DNA of 12,167 bases. Source: JBOHNM01 sp050730675 (GTDB lineage: Bacteria > Planctomycetota > Phycisphaerae > Phycisphaerales > UBA1924). Shown here one piece after another: positions 6,170 through 12,167 of the stretch (the stretch's first letter is position 1; each line of letters starts with the position of its first letter). Under the pieces are notes generated by a model, which saw only the letters and a list, made by a program, of their open reading frames with translations, had not been told where the DNA came from and did not search any database. The stretch covers positions 1 through 12,167 of the forward strand of contig JBOHNM010000125.1 in the NCBI GenBank assembly GCA_050730675.1, written 5' to 3'. The translations under genes were made by a program, and so were the position numbers.

Positions 6170-7639
6170 ATGTCACGTCTCCCGTCTTCTCTCCTCACCC
6201 TCGCGCTGGTCGCGGGATTCTGCACCGCCGTTTCCTCTGCCGAGCCACCGGCCGATGCCCCCAAGCCCGTTCCGGCGACGCCGATCAAACCCGCGCCCAG
6301 CGCCGATCCGACGCTCTCCCGTCCCGCCGCTGACAAGCCCGCGGACATGAGCGACCCCGTGATCGCGGCCGTCGAGGCGTACAAAGCCAAACGCACCGAG
6401 CTGAACAAAGCCGCCGCCGACGTCAAGCAGGGCGGCCGCGCCAGCCGTGAAGACCTGACCAAGGCCGTGGCCGAAGCACTCACCGGAGTGAAGTTTGACG
6501 CGCTGACCTACCCGCAGCTCAAGGCCGTCAACGATGCGGCGATGATCTCGTTGGCCGCACCGGCCGAGCGGGAAGCGTTCAACGCTCGCGTCGCCGCATT
6601 GGCCAAGGAGCCCACCGCCGACGGCGCTCGCGCCGCTGTGCTGGCCCTCGGCACGGTGACCATGATGCCCAAGGACAAGCAAGTGGAGGTTGCCCGCACA
6701 GCGGTGACACACCCGAAACTGGGGGAGGTCATCGGGGAGAACGGTGTTCTGCCCACGCTGGCGATCCTCGACTCCATCGACGAGGCGTCGCTGCGACCGC
6801 TGGTGAACGACATTGTCGGTCTGTCGAAGATCTTGCCCGAGACGGTCAAGGCCCAGGACATCCGGGCCCTGATAAGCCTGATCGAGTCGATCGGCACGAT
6901 GGCTCCCGCGTCGGAGCGTCAGAAGCTTGTCACCGCATGCCAAACACGGCTCGCAACTTCACTGAACAAGCTGTCCGAAGACGACAAGACTCGAAAGGCG
7001 TTCGAGAGCACCGCGACCATCCTTGCCGGGCCGTTCGGTCAAACCGGCCTCGTCGGTTCCCCCGCCCCGGAATTGAACTTCATCTGGACCAGCACCGACA
7101 AGCCGCTGGCCAAGCTCTCGGACCTCAAGGGCAAGGTCGTGGTCATGGACTTCTGGGCGACGTGGTGCGGCCCCTGCCGCGCGTCGTTCCCGAACGTCAA
7201 GAAGCTCCAGGCCTACTACAAGGATTCGCCGGTGGTCATCCTCGGCGTGACCAGCCTGCAGGGCAACCACTTTGATCCCAAGGCCGAGGCCAAGGAAGAC
7301 CAGAAGATCGACTGCAAGGACAACCCCACCAAGGAATACGGCCTCATGCCCGGGTTCATGAAGAACTGGGACATGACCTGGCCGGTCGCCTTCAGCACCG
7401 AGAACGTCTTCAACCCCGACTACGCCGTCAACGGCATCCCGCACGTCGTGATCGTCGACACCAACGGGGTCGTGCGATATCGGCGCTTGCACCCCGGCAG
7501 CGGCCTCAAGGAGAAGACCGAGCACATCAACGAACTGCTCAAGGAAGCGAACCTCCCGGTTCCCGCTCCGTTCGTCGAGGAACCCAAGCCCGCGCCCGTC
7601 GCCCCCGCGCCCAAGCCCGCTGATCCCACCAAGAACTGA
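6170..7639 (+). CDS. Secreted TlpA-like thioredoxin-fold protein
   Basis: A 489-residue exported protein. A signal peptide (1-24, hydrophobic 8-20, SSA before the predicted cleavage) is followed by a Pro/Ala-rich linker (25-60). Next comes a roughly 220-residue, mostly helical region of no known family (about 60-285), and then a TlpA/ResA-type thioredoxin domain (about 296-462). It has GSPAPELNF, LKGKVVVMDFWATWCGPCRASFP with Cys333 and Cys336 in a WCGPC site, and the cis-Pro424 in GIPHVVIVD. The last 27 residues are Pro/Ala/Lys-rich. The likely role is thiol-disulfide exchange outside the cytoplasm, oxidising or reducing unknown partners. The start is fixed by AGGAG 6 nt upstream of the ATG. 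A small 5-bp stem (6138-6142 with 6152-6156) lies just before this site. A perfect terminator follows at 7668. It is unlike its neighbour genes in having a clear ribosome site. Confidence 0.9.
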   Translation: MSRLPSSLLTLALVAGFCTAVSSAEPPADAPKPVPATPIKPAPSADPTLSRPAADKPADMSDPVIAAVEAYKAKRTELNKAAADVKQGGRASREDLTKAVAEALTGVKFDALTYPQLKAVNDAAMISLAAPAEREAFNARVAALAKEPTADGARAAVLALGTVTMMPKDKQVEVARTAVTHPKLGEVIGENGVLPTLAILDSIDEASLRPLVNDIVGLSKILPETVKAQDIRALISLIESIGTMAPASERQKLVTACQTRLATSLNKLSEDDKTRKAFESTATILAGPFGQTGLVGSPAPELNFIWTSTDKPLAKLSDLKGKVVVMDFWATWCGPCRASFPNVKKLQAYYKDSPVVILGVTSLQGNHFDPKAEAKEDQKIDCKDNPTKEYGLMPGFMKNWDMTWPVAFSTENVFNPDYAVNGIPHVVIVDTNGVVRYRRLHPGSGLKEKTEHINELLKEANLPVPAPFVEEPKPAPVAPAPKPADPTKN

Positions 7640-7667
7640 GCGGTCATTCCGCAACCTGTGGATTCTT

Positions 7668-7701
7668 GCGGCCCCGCCCAACGCGGGGCCGCTTTGTTCT
7701 T
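7668..7701 (+). terminator. Rho-independent terminator after the TlpA-like gene
   Basis: A perfect 10-bp stem GCGGCCCCGC / GCGGGGCCGC (7668-7677 and 7683-7692) with loop CCAAC is followed at once by TTTGTTCTT. It lies 29 bp after the stop codon and isolates the MFS gene downstream, showing that the latter needs its own promoter. Confidence 0.9.
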
Positions 7702-7737
7702 GATTCGAGCCGCCGGGCACCGCGCGATCGGCCCGGG

Positions 7738-7743
7738 TACGCT
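7738..7743 (+). promoter_or_regulatory. -10-like box TACGCT placed for a leaderless GTG start
   Basis: GGTACGCT is followed by 6 nt and then GTG at 7750. The arrangement is nearly the same as GGTATGCT plus 6 nt plus GTG before amn. It comes after the terminator, in the right place for an independent promoter, and no Shine-Dalgarno site is present. Confidence 0.48.
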
Positions 7744-7749
7744 CCGCCC

Positions 7750-9213
7750 GTGGACAAGTCTCCGCCTGTCAAACCCGCAGCGCCGTCGATGCCAATCGAA
7801 GCCGCACGCAACGCGCGCCTGTCGCTCGTACTGCTGCTGCTCATCAACCTCTTCAACTACCTCGACCGCTACATCCTCGCCGCCGTCGAGCCCCTGGTCC
7901 GCAAGGACCTCTTCGGCGATGCCCCAGACAACAAAGAAGTGTGGCTCTGGTTCACCCCGAGCGCCGCCATGGGCCTGCTCGCCACGGCGTTCCTCGTCTC
8001 GTACATGGTGATGGCGCCGATCTTCGGCTGGCTCGCCGACCGCTGGCGCCGCTGGTACATCATCGGCTTCGGCGTGATCATCTGGAGCCTCGCCTCGGGC
8101 GCCTCGGGCTTCGCGACGATCTTCACCGCCATGCTCCTCACCCGCGTCTTCGTCGGCATCGGCGAGGCCGCCTACGGCCCCGCCGCCCCCACGCTCATCA
8201 GCGACCTCTACCCCGTCGAACGCCGCGGCACCGTGCTCGCGTGGTTCTACATGGCGATCCCCGTCGGCAGCGCCTTTGGGTACGCCTTCGGTGGATGGAT
8301 GGGTTCGCACGGCGAAAAGCTCTTCAACCACTCCGGTTGGCGCATGGCGTTCTTCCTTGTCGTCATCCCCGGGCTGCTCCTGGGCGCCTGGAGCTTCCTG
8401 CGCAAGGAACCCCAGCGCGGCGCGGCGGACGGCAGCGCCAAGTACGAACATACAGGCAAGTGTCCTAACTGTGGCTACAACTTCTCCGGCCTTGCGCTGG
8501 GAAACCCCTGCCCTGAATGCGGCAAAGCCCCCGGCGCGATCAAACGCACTGCCAAGCTCTCCGACTACCGCACGCTCTTGCGCACGCCCTCGTACGTCTT
8601 CAACTGCGCCGGCATGACCGCCATGACCTTCGCCGCCGGCGGCATCTCCTTCTGGATGCCCCGCTACTTCTACGAGCGTCTCAGGACCGGCGACGCCACC
8701 CACGACCAGGCCCTCGTCGGCCAGGTCGGCATGACCGTCGGAGGAATCACCGCCGTCGCCGGCCTCGTCGCAACGCTCGCCGGCGGCAAGCTTGCCGACA
8801 AACTGCGCACGCGCGTCCGCGGCTCCTACATGCTCGTCTCAGGAATCGGGATGCTCATCGGCTTCCCCCTCTTCCTCGGCGTCCTCTTCACGCCCTTTCC
8901 CATCGCCTGGGTCTTCTTCGCGCTGGCGGTCTTCTTTGTCTTCCTCAACACCGGCCCGAGCAACACCGCCCTCGCCAACGTCACGCACCCGGCGATCCGC
9001 GCCTCCGCCTTCGCCCTCAACATCTTCGTCATCCACGCCCTGGGCGACGCCATCAGCCCGCCCATCATCGGCTGGGTCGCCGACCGCTCGTCCATGCGCA
9101 CCGGCATGGCCATCGTCGCCGGCGCCATCGTCATCGCCGGCATCTTCTGGATCATCGGCGCGCGTCACCTCGACCGCGATACGGAACTCGCCCCGTCGCG
9201 CCTGCCCGATTAA
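7750..9213 (+). CDS. Spinster-type MFS transporter with a zinc ribbon in the central loop
   Basis: A 487-residue inner-membrane carrier of the major facilitator superfamily; the substrate is unknown. The N-terminal half has NLFNYLDRYILAAVEPLVRKDL (33-54), motif A GWLADRWRRW (93-102) and RVFVGIGEAAYGPAAPTLISDLYP (132-155), which point to the Spinster-like group. After segment 6 the cytoplasmic loop (about 217-270) holds two CxxC pairs, Cys238, Cys241, Cys254 and Cys257, in a CPNCGYNF ... CPECG ribbon. The ribbon matches those of the two small membrane proteins in this window. Six further segments follow, with GGKLADKLRTRVRG (345-358) as the second motif A. Such a ribbon is not a normal part of MFS proteins. 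The frame is open from 7666 but that overlaps the terminator. GTG 7750 is preferred for its promoter-like box; ATG 7789 is the alternative (474 residues). It converges on the pseudokinase gene with 12 bp between. Confidence 0.88.
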   Translation: MDKSPPVKPAAPSMPIEAARNARLSLVLLLLINLFNYLDRYILAAVEPLVRKDLFGDAPDNKEVWLWFTPSAAMGLLATAFLVSYMVMAPIFGWLADRWRRWYIIGFGVIIWSLASGASGFATIFTAMLLTRVFVGIGEAAYGPAAPTLISDLYPVERRGTVLAWFYMAIPVGSAFGYAFGGWMGSHGEKLFNHSGWRMAFFLVVIPGLLLGAWSFLRKEPQRGAADGSAKYEHTGKCPNCGYNFSGLALGNPCPECGKAPGAIKRTAKLSDYRTLLRTPSYVFNCAGMTAMTFAAGGISFWMPRYFYERLRTGDATHDQALVGQVGMTVGGITAVAGLVATLAGGKLADKLRTRVRGSYMLVSGIGMLIGFPLFLGVLFTPFPIAWVFFALAVFFVFLNTGPSNTALANVTHPAIRASAFALNIFVIHALGDAISPPIIGWVADRSSMRTGMAIVAGAIVIAGIFWIIGARHLDRDTELAPSRLPD

Positions 9214-9225
9214 TTGACTGGCAAC

Positions 9226-10026
9226 TCACTCTTCCGTGAACAGCAGCTTGCCGATCGTCGAGCGCACCCGCCCCGCGTTCCAGCGCACGACATCCCCGCT
9301 CACGCGGCACTCGCGGATCGCGCTCATCGCATGCGCCGACGACTTGAAGCCGAACTCGCCCAGGCCCATCTCAAAGAACCCGTCCCACATGGGGTCGAGA
9401 TTCTCCAGCACGCGGCTGGCAGGGATGATCGGGTCATCGACACGCAGGCCGGTGAGAAGCTGATAGGCAATCCGCACGATCGCCCGCACCTCGTCGCGCT
9501 CCGCATCCTCGGTCGGACGCTGCTCAGTCGCCAGCAGGTTGCTCAGCCCGTAAAGCTCGACCGCCAGGCTCCCGCGCCGGTCAACATGCACCTCGGCCAT
9601 CGACAGCTCGCCGTGCCGGTGCTCCCACTCGTGGGCATACGCCGCGGCCGACAACATCTGCTCGATCGCCTGCTTGGATTCGCTCAGCCCGAGGTACCCG
9701 CCCTTCAGCCGCAGCAGCCGGTCGAGGCTCTGCACCCCGTCTCGGTCGCCGGTGAACGGCGTCACCGCCCACGGCAGGCCGCGAGTATCCAACGCAAAGG
9801 CCTCGATGCGAAGGATGTGCGGATGCTCAAGAGCACTCGCCCGCTCCAGCGCCTGGATCACCCGGCGCTGCTGCGGACGGTCCTCGCTCGAACGTATCCA
9901 GTGCACGATGTGGCTGGTGGTGTCCAGCTCATGGACGGCAAGCCAACGGTCACCCAGCACACCGGGTGAAAGCTCCTTCATCAGGATGTAGCGCCCCAGG
10001 CGAGGCTTGCCGTTGAAATCAACCAT
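9226..10026 (-). CDS. Protein kinase-fold protein, predicted pseudokinase
   Basis: A 266-residue soluble protein with the layout of a bacterial Ser/Thr kinase. It has the opening LGRYILMKELSPGVLGDRWLAVHE (10-33), HPHILRIEAF (68-77, like HPNIV), a hinge AVTPFTGDRDGVQSLDRLL (87-105), a catalytic-loop-like HGELSMAEVHVD (138-149) and AYQLLTGLRVDDP (187-199, like LYELLTG). The catalytic residues are gone. HRD has become HGE, the loop Lys and Asn are Ser142 and Glu145, and DFG has become LYG (158-160). The strand-3 lysine is absent from HIVHWI (39-44), and the Gly-rich loop keeps only part of its Gly. It is probably a non-catalytic binding or scaffold protein; its partner is unknown. Start at 10026 is chosen because it directly precedes the fold and lies after a TATACT box. 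ATG 10128, with AAGG upstream, would add 34 unstructured residues. No membrane segment is present. Confidence 0.78.
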   Translation of the reverse strand: MVDFNGKPRLGRYILMKELSPGVLGDRWLAVHELDTTSHIVHWIRSSEDRPQQRRVIQALERASALEHPHILRIEAFALDTRGLPWAVTPFTGDRDGVQSLDRLLRLKGGYLGLSESKQAIEQMLSAAAYAHEWEHRHGELSMAEVHVDRRGSLAVELYGLSNLLATEQRPTEDAERDEVRAIVRIAYQLLTGLRVDDPIIPASRVLENLDPMWDGFFEMGLGEFGFKSSAHAMSAIRECRVSGDVVRWNAGRVRSTIGKLLFTEE

Positions 10027-10050
10027 ACGTGCGGGCTCGGTAAGGTCGCA

Positions 10051-10056
10051 AGTATA
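10051..10056 (-). promoter_or_regulatory. Possible -10 element TATACT for the pseudokinase gene
   Basis: TATACT matches the TATAAT consensus at five of six bases and lies 24 nt before the ATG at 10026 on the minus strand, giving a leader of about 17 nt. There is no obvious -35. If this promoter is used, the longer in-frame start at 10128 cannot be. Confidence 0.35.
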
Positions 10057-10191
10057 TCGGCCTGCCCCCTTCCGCGGATGCAGCAAAGGCCCGTGGATTG
10101 GCGGCCCGGCAGGGGTGTCCTTGCCCATTGTTGCCTTCCCAATCCACCTGACAGTTCCCGCTAAGTTCTGGGCAACCACGCATTCTCGCCG

Positions 10192-10197
10192 TACCAT
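10192..10197 (+). promoter_or_regulatory. Possible -10 element TACCAT for the HPPD gene
   Basis: TACCAT has the TANNNT core and would give a leader of about 40 nt before ATG 10244. That leader contains the GGAG ribosome site at 10231-10234. It overlaps an in-frame ATG at 10196, which would be excluded if the box is used. The 217 bp between the two divergent genes hold no other feature that I can support. Confidence 0.3.
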
Positions 10198-10243
10198 GAA
10201 TCAGCCTCGACGACCTGTGAGAGCACGCCCGGAGCCACCGCCA

Positions 10244-11500
10244 ATGACGACCCTCTCTCCTTCCGTCAAGCCCTCCACCAGCACCGATCCCCTCCAGTTG
10301 ATCGATGTCGATTACGTCCGGTTCCACGTCGGCAACGCCAAGCAGGCCGCATTCTTCTACGCCCACTGCTTCGGCTTCCAGATCGACCAGGTCAACGACC
10401 TCACCACCGGCAGCCGCGACTCCGCGACATACCTCTTGACCCAGGGCAACATCCGCTTCCTCCTCACCAGCGGCCTCACCCCCGAGCACCCCGCCAGCAT
10501 GGAAGTCGCCATGTACGGCGACGGCGTCAAGGACGTGGCCTTCACCGTCTTCGACGCCGAGAAGGCCTACGACCGCGCGATCAAGAACGGCGCGCTCAGC
10601 GCCGCCGAGCCCCGCACCCAACGCGACGAGCACGGCGCCGTCACCACCGCCAGCATCCGCACCTACGGCCGCGTCATCCACACCTTCGTCTCGCGCACCG
10701 GCGCCTACGAACTCGTCAAGGTCAAACAGGGCGGCCAGTTCGCCCCCAGGTTCAAGAAGATGGAAGGCGGCCCTTGTGGCGACGGCGCTACCGGCTGCGG
10801 CCCCCAGCTTGGCGCAGGCGGCGCCGTCCTCGCCATCAACGAGTACAACCGCAAGAACCCCACCGGCCTCAAGTACGTGGACCACCTGGTCGGCAACGTC
10901 GAACTCGGCAAGATGAACTACTGGGTGAAGTGGTACGAGGACGTCCTCGAGTTCACCATGTTCAAGCACTTCGACGACAAGGACATCGCCACCGACTTCT
11001 CCGCCCTCATGTCCAAGGTCATGGCCAGCGGCAACAACCTCATCAAGATGCCGATCAACGAGCCCGCCCCCGGCAAGAAAAAATCCCAGGTCCAGGAGTA
11101 CCTCGACTGGCACTGCAACACCCCCGGCGTGCAGCACCTGGCCCTCCGCACCGACGACGAGCTGTACTCCATCGCCGCCCTCCGCGCCCGCGGCGTCGAT
11201 TTCCTCACCCTCCCCGACACCTACTACGAAAAAGTCTGGGACCGCGTGAACACCATGCTCACCCAGCACGGCCACCAGCCCGTCAAGGAAGACCACAAAA
11301 AAGTGCACGACCTCGGCATCCTCGTGGACTCCGACGATGAGGGCTACCTCCTCCAGCTCTTCACCAAGCCCCTCCAGGACCGCCCCACCCTCTTCTTCGA
11401 GATCATCTGCCGCCGCGGCTCGCAGTCCTTCGGCAAGGGCAACTTCAAGGCCCTCTTCGAAGCCCTCGAGCACGAGCAGGAGCGCCGCGGCAACCTCTGA
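10244..11500 (+). CDS. hppD: 4-hydroxyphenylpyruvate dioxygenase
   Basis: A 418-residue Fe(II)-dependent enzyme that turns 4-hydroxyphenylpyruvate into homogentisate in tyrosine breakdown, also a precursor step for tocopherol or plastoquinone-type compounds. Two vicinal-oxygen-chelate domains are visible. The N-terminal one has VDYVRFHVGNAKQAAFFY (22-39) and GDGVKDVAFTV (92-102). The C-terminal one begins KYVDHLVGNVELGKM (210-224). The three iron ligands are His214 (VDHLVGN), His298 (GVQHLAL) and Glu386 (FFEIICR), with normal family spacing. The end, SFGKGNFKALFEALEHEQERRGNL, is the typical closing helix, and its pattern and length are closer to animal-type than to short bacterial HPPD. ATG 10244 is chosen with GGAG 9 nt upstream; ATG 10196 would add 16 Arg/Pro-rich residues. 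No homogentisate dioxygenase gene is beside it. A hairpin terminator follows at 11504. Confidence 0.95.
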   Translation: MTTLSPSVKPSTSTDPLQLIDVDYVRFHVGNAKQAAFFYAHCFGFQIDQVNDLTTGSRDSATYLLTQGNIRFLLTSGLTPEHPASMEVAMYGDGVKDVAFTVFDAEKAYDRAIKNGALSAAEPRTQRDEHGAVTTASIRTYGRVIHTFVSRTGAYELVKVKQGGQFAPRFKKMEGGPCGDGATGCGPQLGAGGAVLAINEYNRKNPTGLKYVDHLVGNVELGKMNYWVKWYEDVLEFTMFKHFDDKDIATDFSALMSKVMASGNNLIKMPINEPAPGKKKSQVQEYLDWHCNTPGVQHLALRTDDELYSIAALRARGVDFLTLPDTYYEKVWDRVNTMLTQHGHQPVKEDHKKVHDLGILVDSDDEGYLLQLFTKPLQDRPTLFFEIICRRGSQSFGKGNFKALFEALEHEQERRGNL

Positions 11501-11503
11501 TCA

Positions 11504-11532
11504 ACGAGCCCCGACCGTAAGGGAGGGGTTTT
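11504..11532 (+). terminator. Hairpin terminator after HPPD, made from the ACGAGCCCCGACC repeat
   Basis: The left arm CCCCGACC (11509-11516), loop GTAA (11517-11520) and right arm GGGAGGGG (11521-11528) form four C-G pairs, tandem G-A mismatches and two more C-G pairs closed by a GNRA-type tetraloop. TTTT follows immediately (11529-11532). The first 13 bases are identical to the two copies after the UAP1-like gene. The hairpin starts 3 bp past the HPPD stop codon. Confidence 0.65.
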
Positions 11533-11588
11533 CCGCGCAACACGCGTGGCAGCCTCAAGGCATATTCGCCTGTCCGGGAGTGTTATCA

Positions 11589-11858
11589 ATGAGCCGCTAC
11601 CGCGTCCAGATCCGTGTCAACGTCCGCCCCGACGTCGCCGGCCTCTTTGTCGACCACGTCGCCCCGCTCATCCGCGGCACGCCGCTCAAGCTCCGCAACG
11701 GCTCGCCGGGCCTGATCGAGGGCGAGGGCCTGACACTCTCGGAACTCGGCGTCCTCCTCTCTCGCGTCGGCGCGCTGAGCGAAGAGCCCGGCATCGCCCA
11801 AGGCCTGCCGCCGACGGGGATCATCGACGATGTTTGGGTGCATGTCAGCAAGCAATGA
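11589..11858 (+). CDS. Unrecognised 89-residue protein
   Basis: A small soluble protein that I do not recognise. It has no signal peptide, membrane segment or Cys. The sequence alternates a likely strand (SRYRVQIRVNV, 2-12), a helix (RPDVAGLFVDHVAPLIRG, 13-30) and a strand (TPLKLRNGSPGLIEGEGLTL, 31-50). A second helix (SELGVLLSRVGALSEEPG, 51-68) and a final strand (IIDDVWVHVS, 78-87) follow, so a compact alpha/beta fold is likely. ATG 11589 is chosen for GGGAG 8 nt upstream and because the first strand starts there; the frame itself is open from 11337, overlapping HPPD. It follows the HPPD terminator, so it is probably transcribed from its own promoter or by read-through. Codon use is GC-rich like its neighbours, supporting a real gene. 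Confidence 0.65.
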   Translation: MSRYRVQIRVNVRPDVAGLFVDHVAPLIRGTPLKLRNGSPGLIEGEGLTLSELGVLLSRVGALSEEPGIAQGLPPTGIIDDVWVHVSKQ

Positions 11859-11867
11859 AGTTGGCAT

Positions 11868-11882
11868 GCCTCAAGCTGAGGC
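11868..11882 (+). other. Short perfect hairpin after the 89-residue gene
   Basis: GCCTCA / TGAGGC (11868-11873 and 11877-11882) with a 3-nt AGC loop lies 9 bp after the stop codon. It may mark the transcript end but has no T-run, so it is not called a terminator. The rest of 11883-12043 holds nothing I can support. Confidence 0.3.
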
Positions 11883-12043
11883 CGCGGCAAGGCCAAGAGC
11901 GGCATCGTGGACCCCCCGTCCCCGGCGAGCGATCAGTGGGAGATGGCACCTTCGGTGGGCTCGGGATGTCAAAGAGGCGTGCAGCGCAGGATCTGTTGAG
12001 ATTGGGGTGATGGCGCGGCCCGGCTTGGGTGCGCGGGGGTGGG

Positions 12044-12167
12044 TTAGCTGGAATTGACGAGGGTGCGATGCACGGGAGTGTGGGCGGGAGCGGCGATGGG
12101 CGGAGTCTGAGTGGGAGTGGGGCTTTGACGAAGGGGCGGCGCGGGCGCGTTGGGTGGATCGCCCGGC
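12044..12167 (-). CDS. C-terminal end of a minus-strand gene, Pro-rich (partial)
   Basis: The minus-strand frame that ends with TAA at 12044-12046 is open to the window edge and gives 40 residues rich in Pro, Ala and Thr (including PGDPPNAPAPPLRQSPTPTQ, ending HRTLVNSS). It looks like a disordered C-terminal tail. No function can be given from this piece, and a chance open frame in GC-rich DNA is possible. Confidence 0.4.
   Translation of the reverse strand, partial: PGDPPNAPAPPLRQSPTPTQTPPIAAPAHTPVHRTLVNSS

Noticed and set aside
7420..8703. 427-residue minus-strand frame opposite TlpA and the MFS gene
   Set aside because: It crosses a strong terminator and two well-supported genes and shows no known motif.
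9226..10026. Active Ser/Thr protein kinase
   Set aside because: The catalytic Asp, the metal-binding Asp and the ATP-binding Lys are all missing from the motif positions.
10019..11473. 484-residue minus-strand frame opposite HPPD
   Set aside because: It is Gly/Val/Glu/Ala-rich, a typical antisense shadow of a GC-rich gene, and HPPD on the other strand has all its motifs.
11830..12057. 75-residue plus-strand frame near the right edge
   Set aside because: It begins inside the 89-residue gene in another frame, has no ribosome site and shows no recognisable sequence.

Overview
The window is GC-rich, densely coded DNA that reads as a chromosomal segment of a planctomycete-like bacterium, most plausibly Phycisphaerae. 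This is an inference from gene content: membrane proteins ending in a short CxxCGY...CPECG zinc ribbon, a UAP1-type UDP-sugar pyrophosphorylase, a Spinster-type MFS carrier with the same ribbon, a kinase-fold protein, and five genes with no Shine-Dalgarno site but a -10-like box right before the start codon. No tRNA, rRNA, CRISPR array, transposase, integrase or phage gene was seen, so there is no sign of a mobile island.

Layout from left to right. Minus strand: an entericidin-like lipoprotein (59-211) behind a DUF1328 membrane protein (313-495), together resembling a small envelope-stress pair. Plus: a UAP1-like UDP-N-acetylhexosamine pyrophosphorylase (667-2160), followed by a repeat/hairpin region. 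Minus: zinc-ribbon membrane protein 1 (2303-3058), with degenerate repeats on both sides and inside its 3' end. Plus: an FkbM-family methyltransferase (3190-3891). Minus: AMP nucleosidase (4461-5231, GTG start), then zinc-ribbon membrane protein 2 (3900-4400). Plus: an alpha/beta hydrolase (5255-6115) starting 23 bp from amn in the opposite direction, a secreted TlpA-like thioredoxin protein (6170-7639) with a strong terminator, and the zinc-ribbon MFS transporter (7750-9213). Minus: a protein kinase-fold gene that has lost its catalytic residues (9226-10026). Plus: 4-hydroxyphenylpyruvate dioxygenase (10244-11500), a hairpin terminator, and an unrecognised 89-residue protein (11589-11858). 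The right edge holds the Pro-rich C-terminal end of a minus-strand gene (12044-12167).

The genes do not form one pathway; they look like housekeeping and accessory genes in short transcription units. Recognisable jobs are sugar-nucleotide synthesis, AMP salvage or breakdown, tyrosine catabolism or tocopherol/plastoquinone-type precursor formation, extracytoplasmic redox chemistry, and transport. I did not find a clear new multi-gene system. The points most worth following are: (1) one zinc-ribbon module repeated in three proteins, once inside the central loop of an MFS transporter; (2) a convincing pseudokinase; (3) a set of genes with a TANNNT box 6-7 nt before the start codon, suggesting leaderless mRNAs, including a divergent pair whose two boxes share the same TA step; (4) an intergenic hairpin with a GNRA-type loop and tandem G-A mismatches that ends in TTTT.
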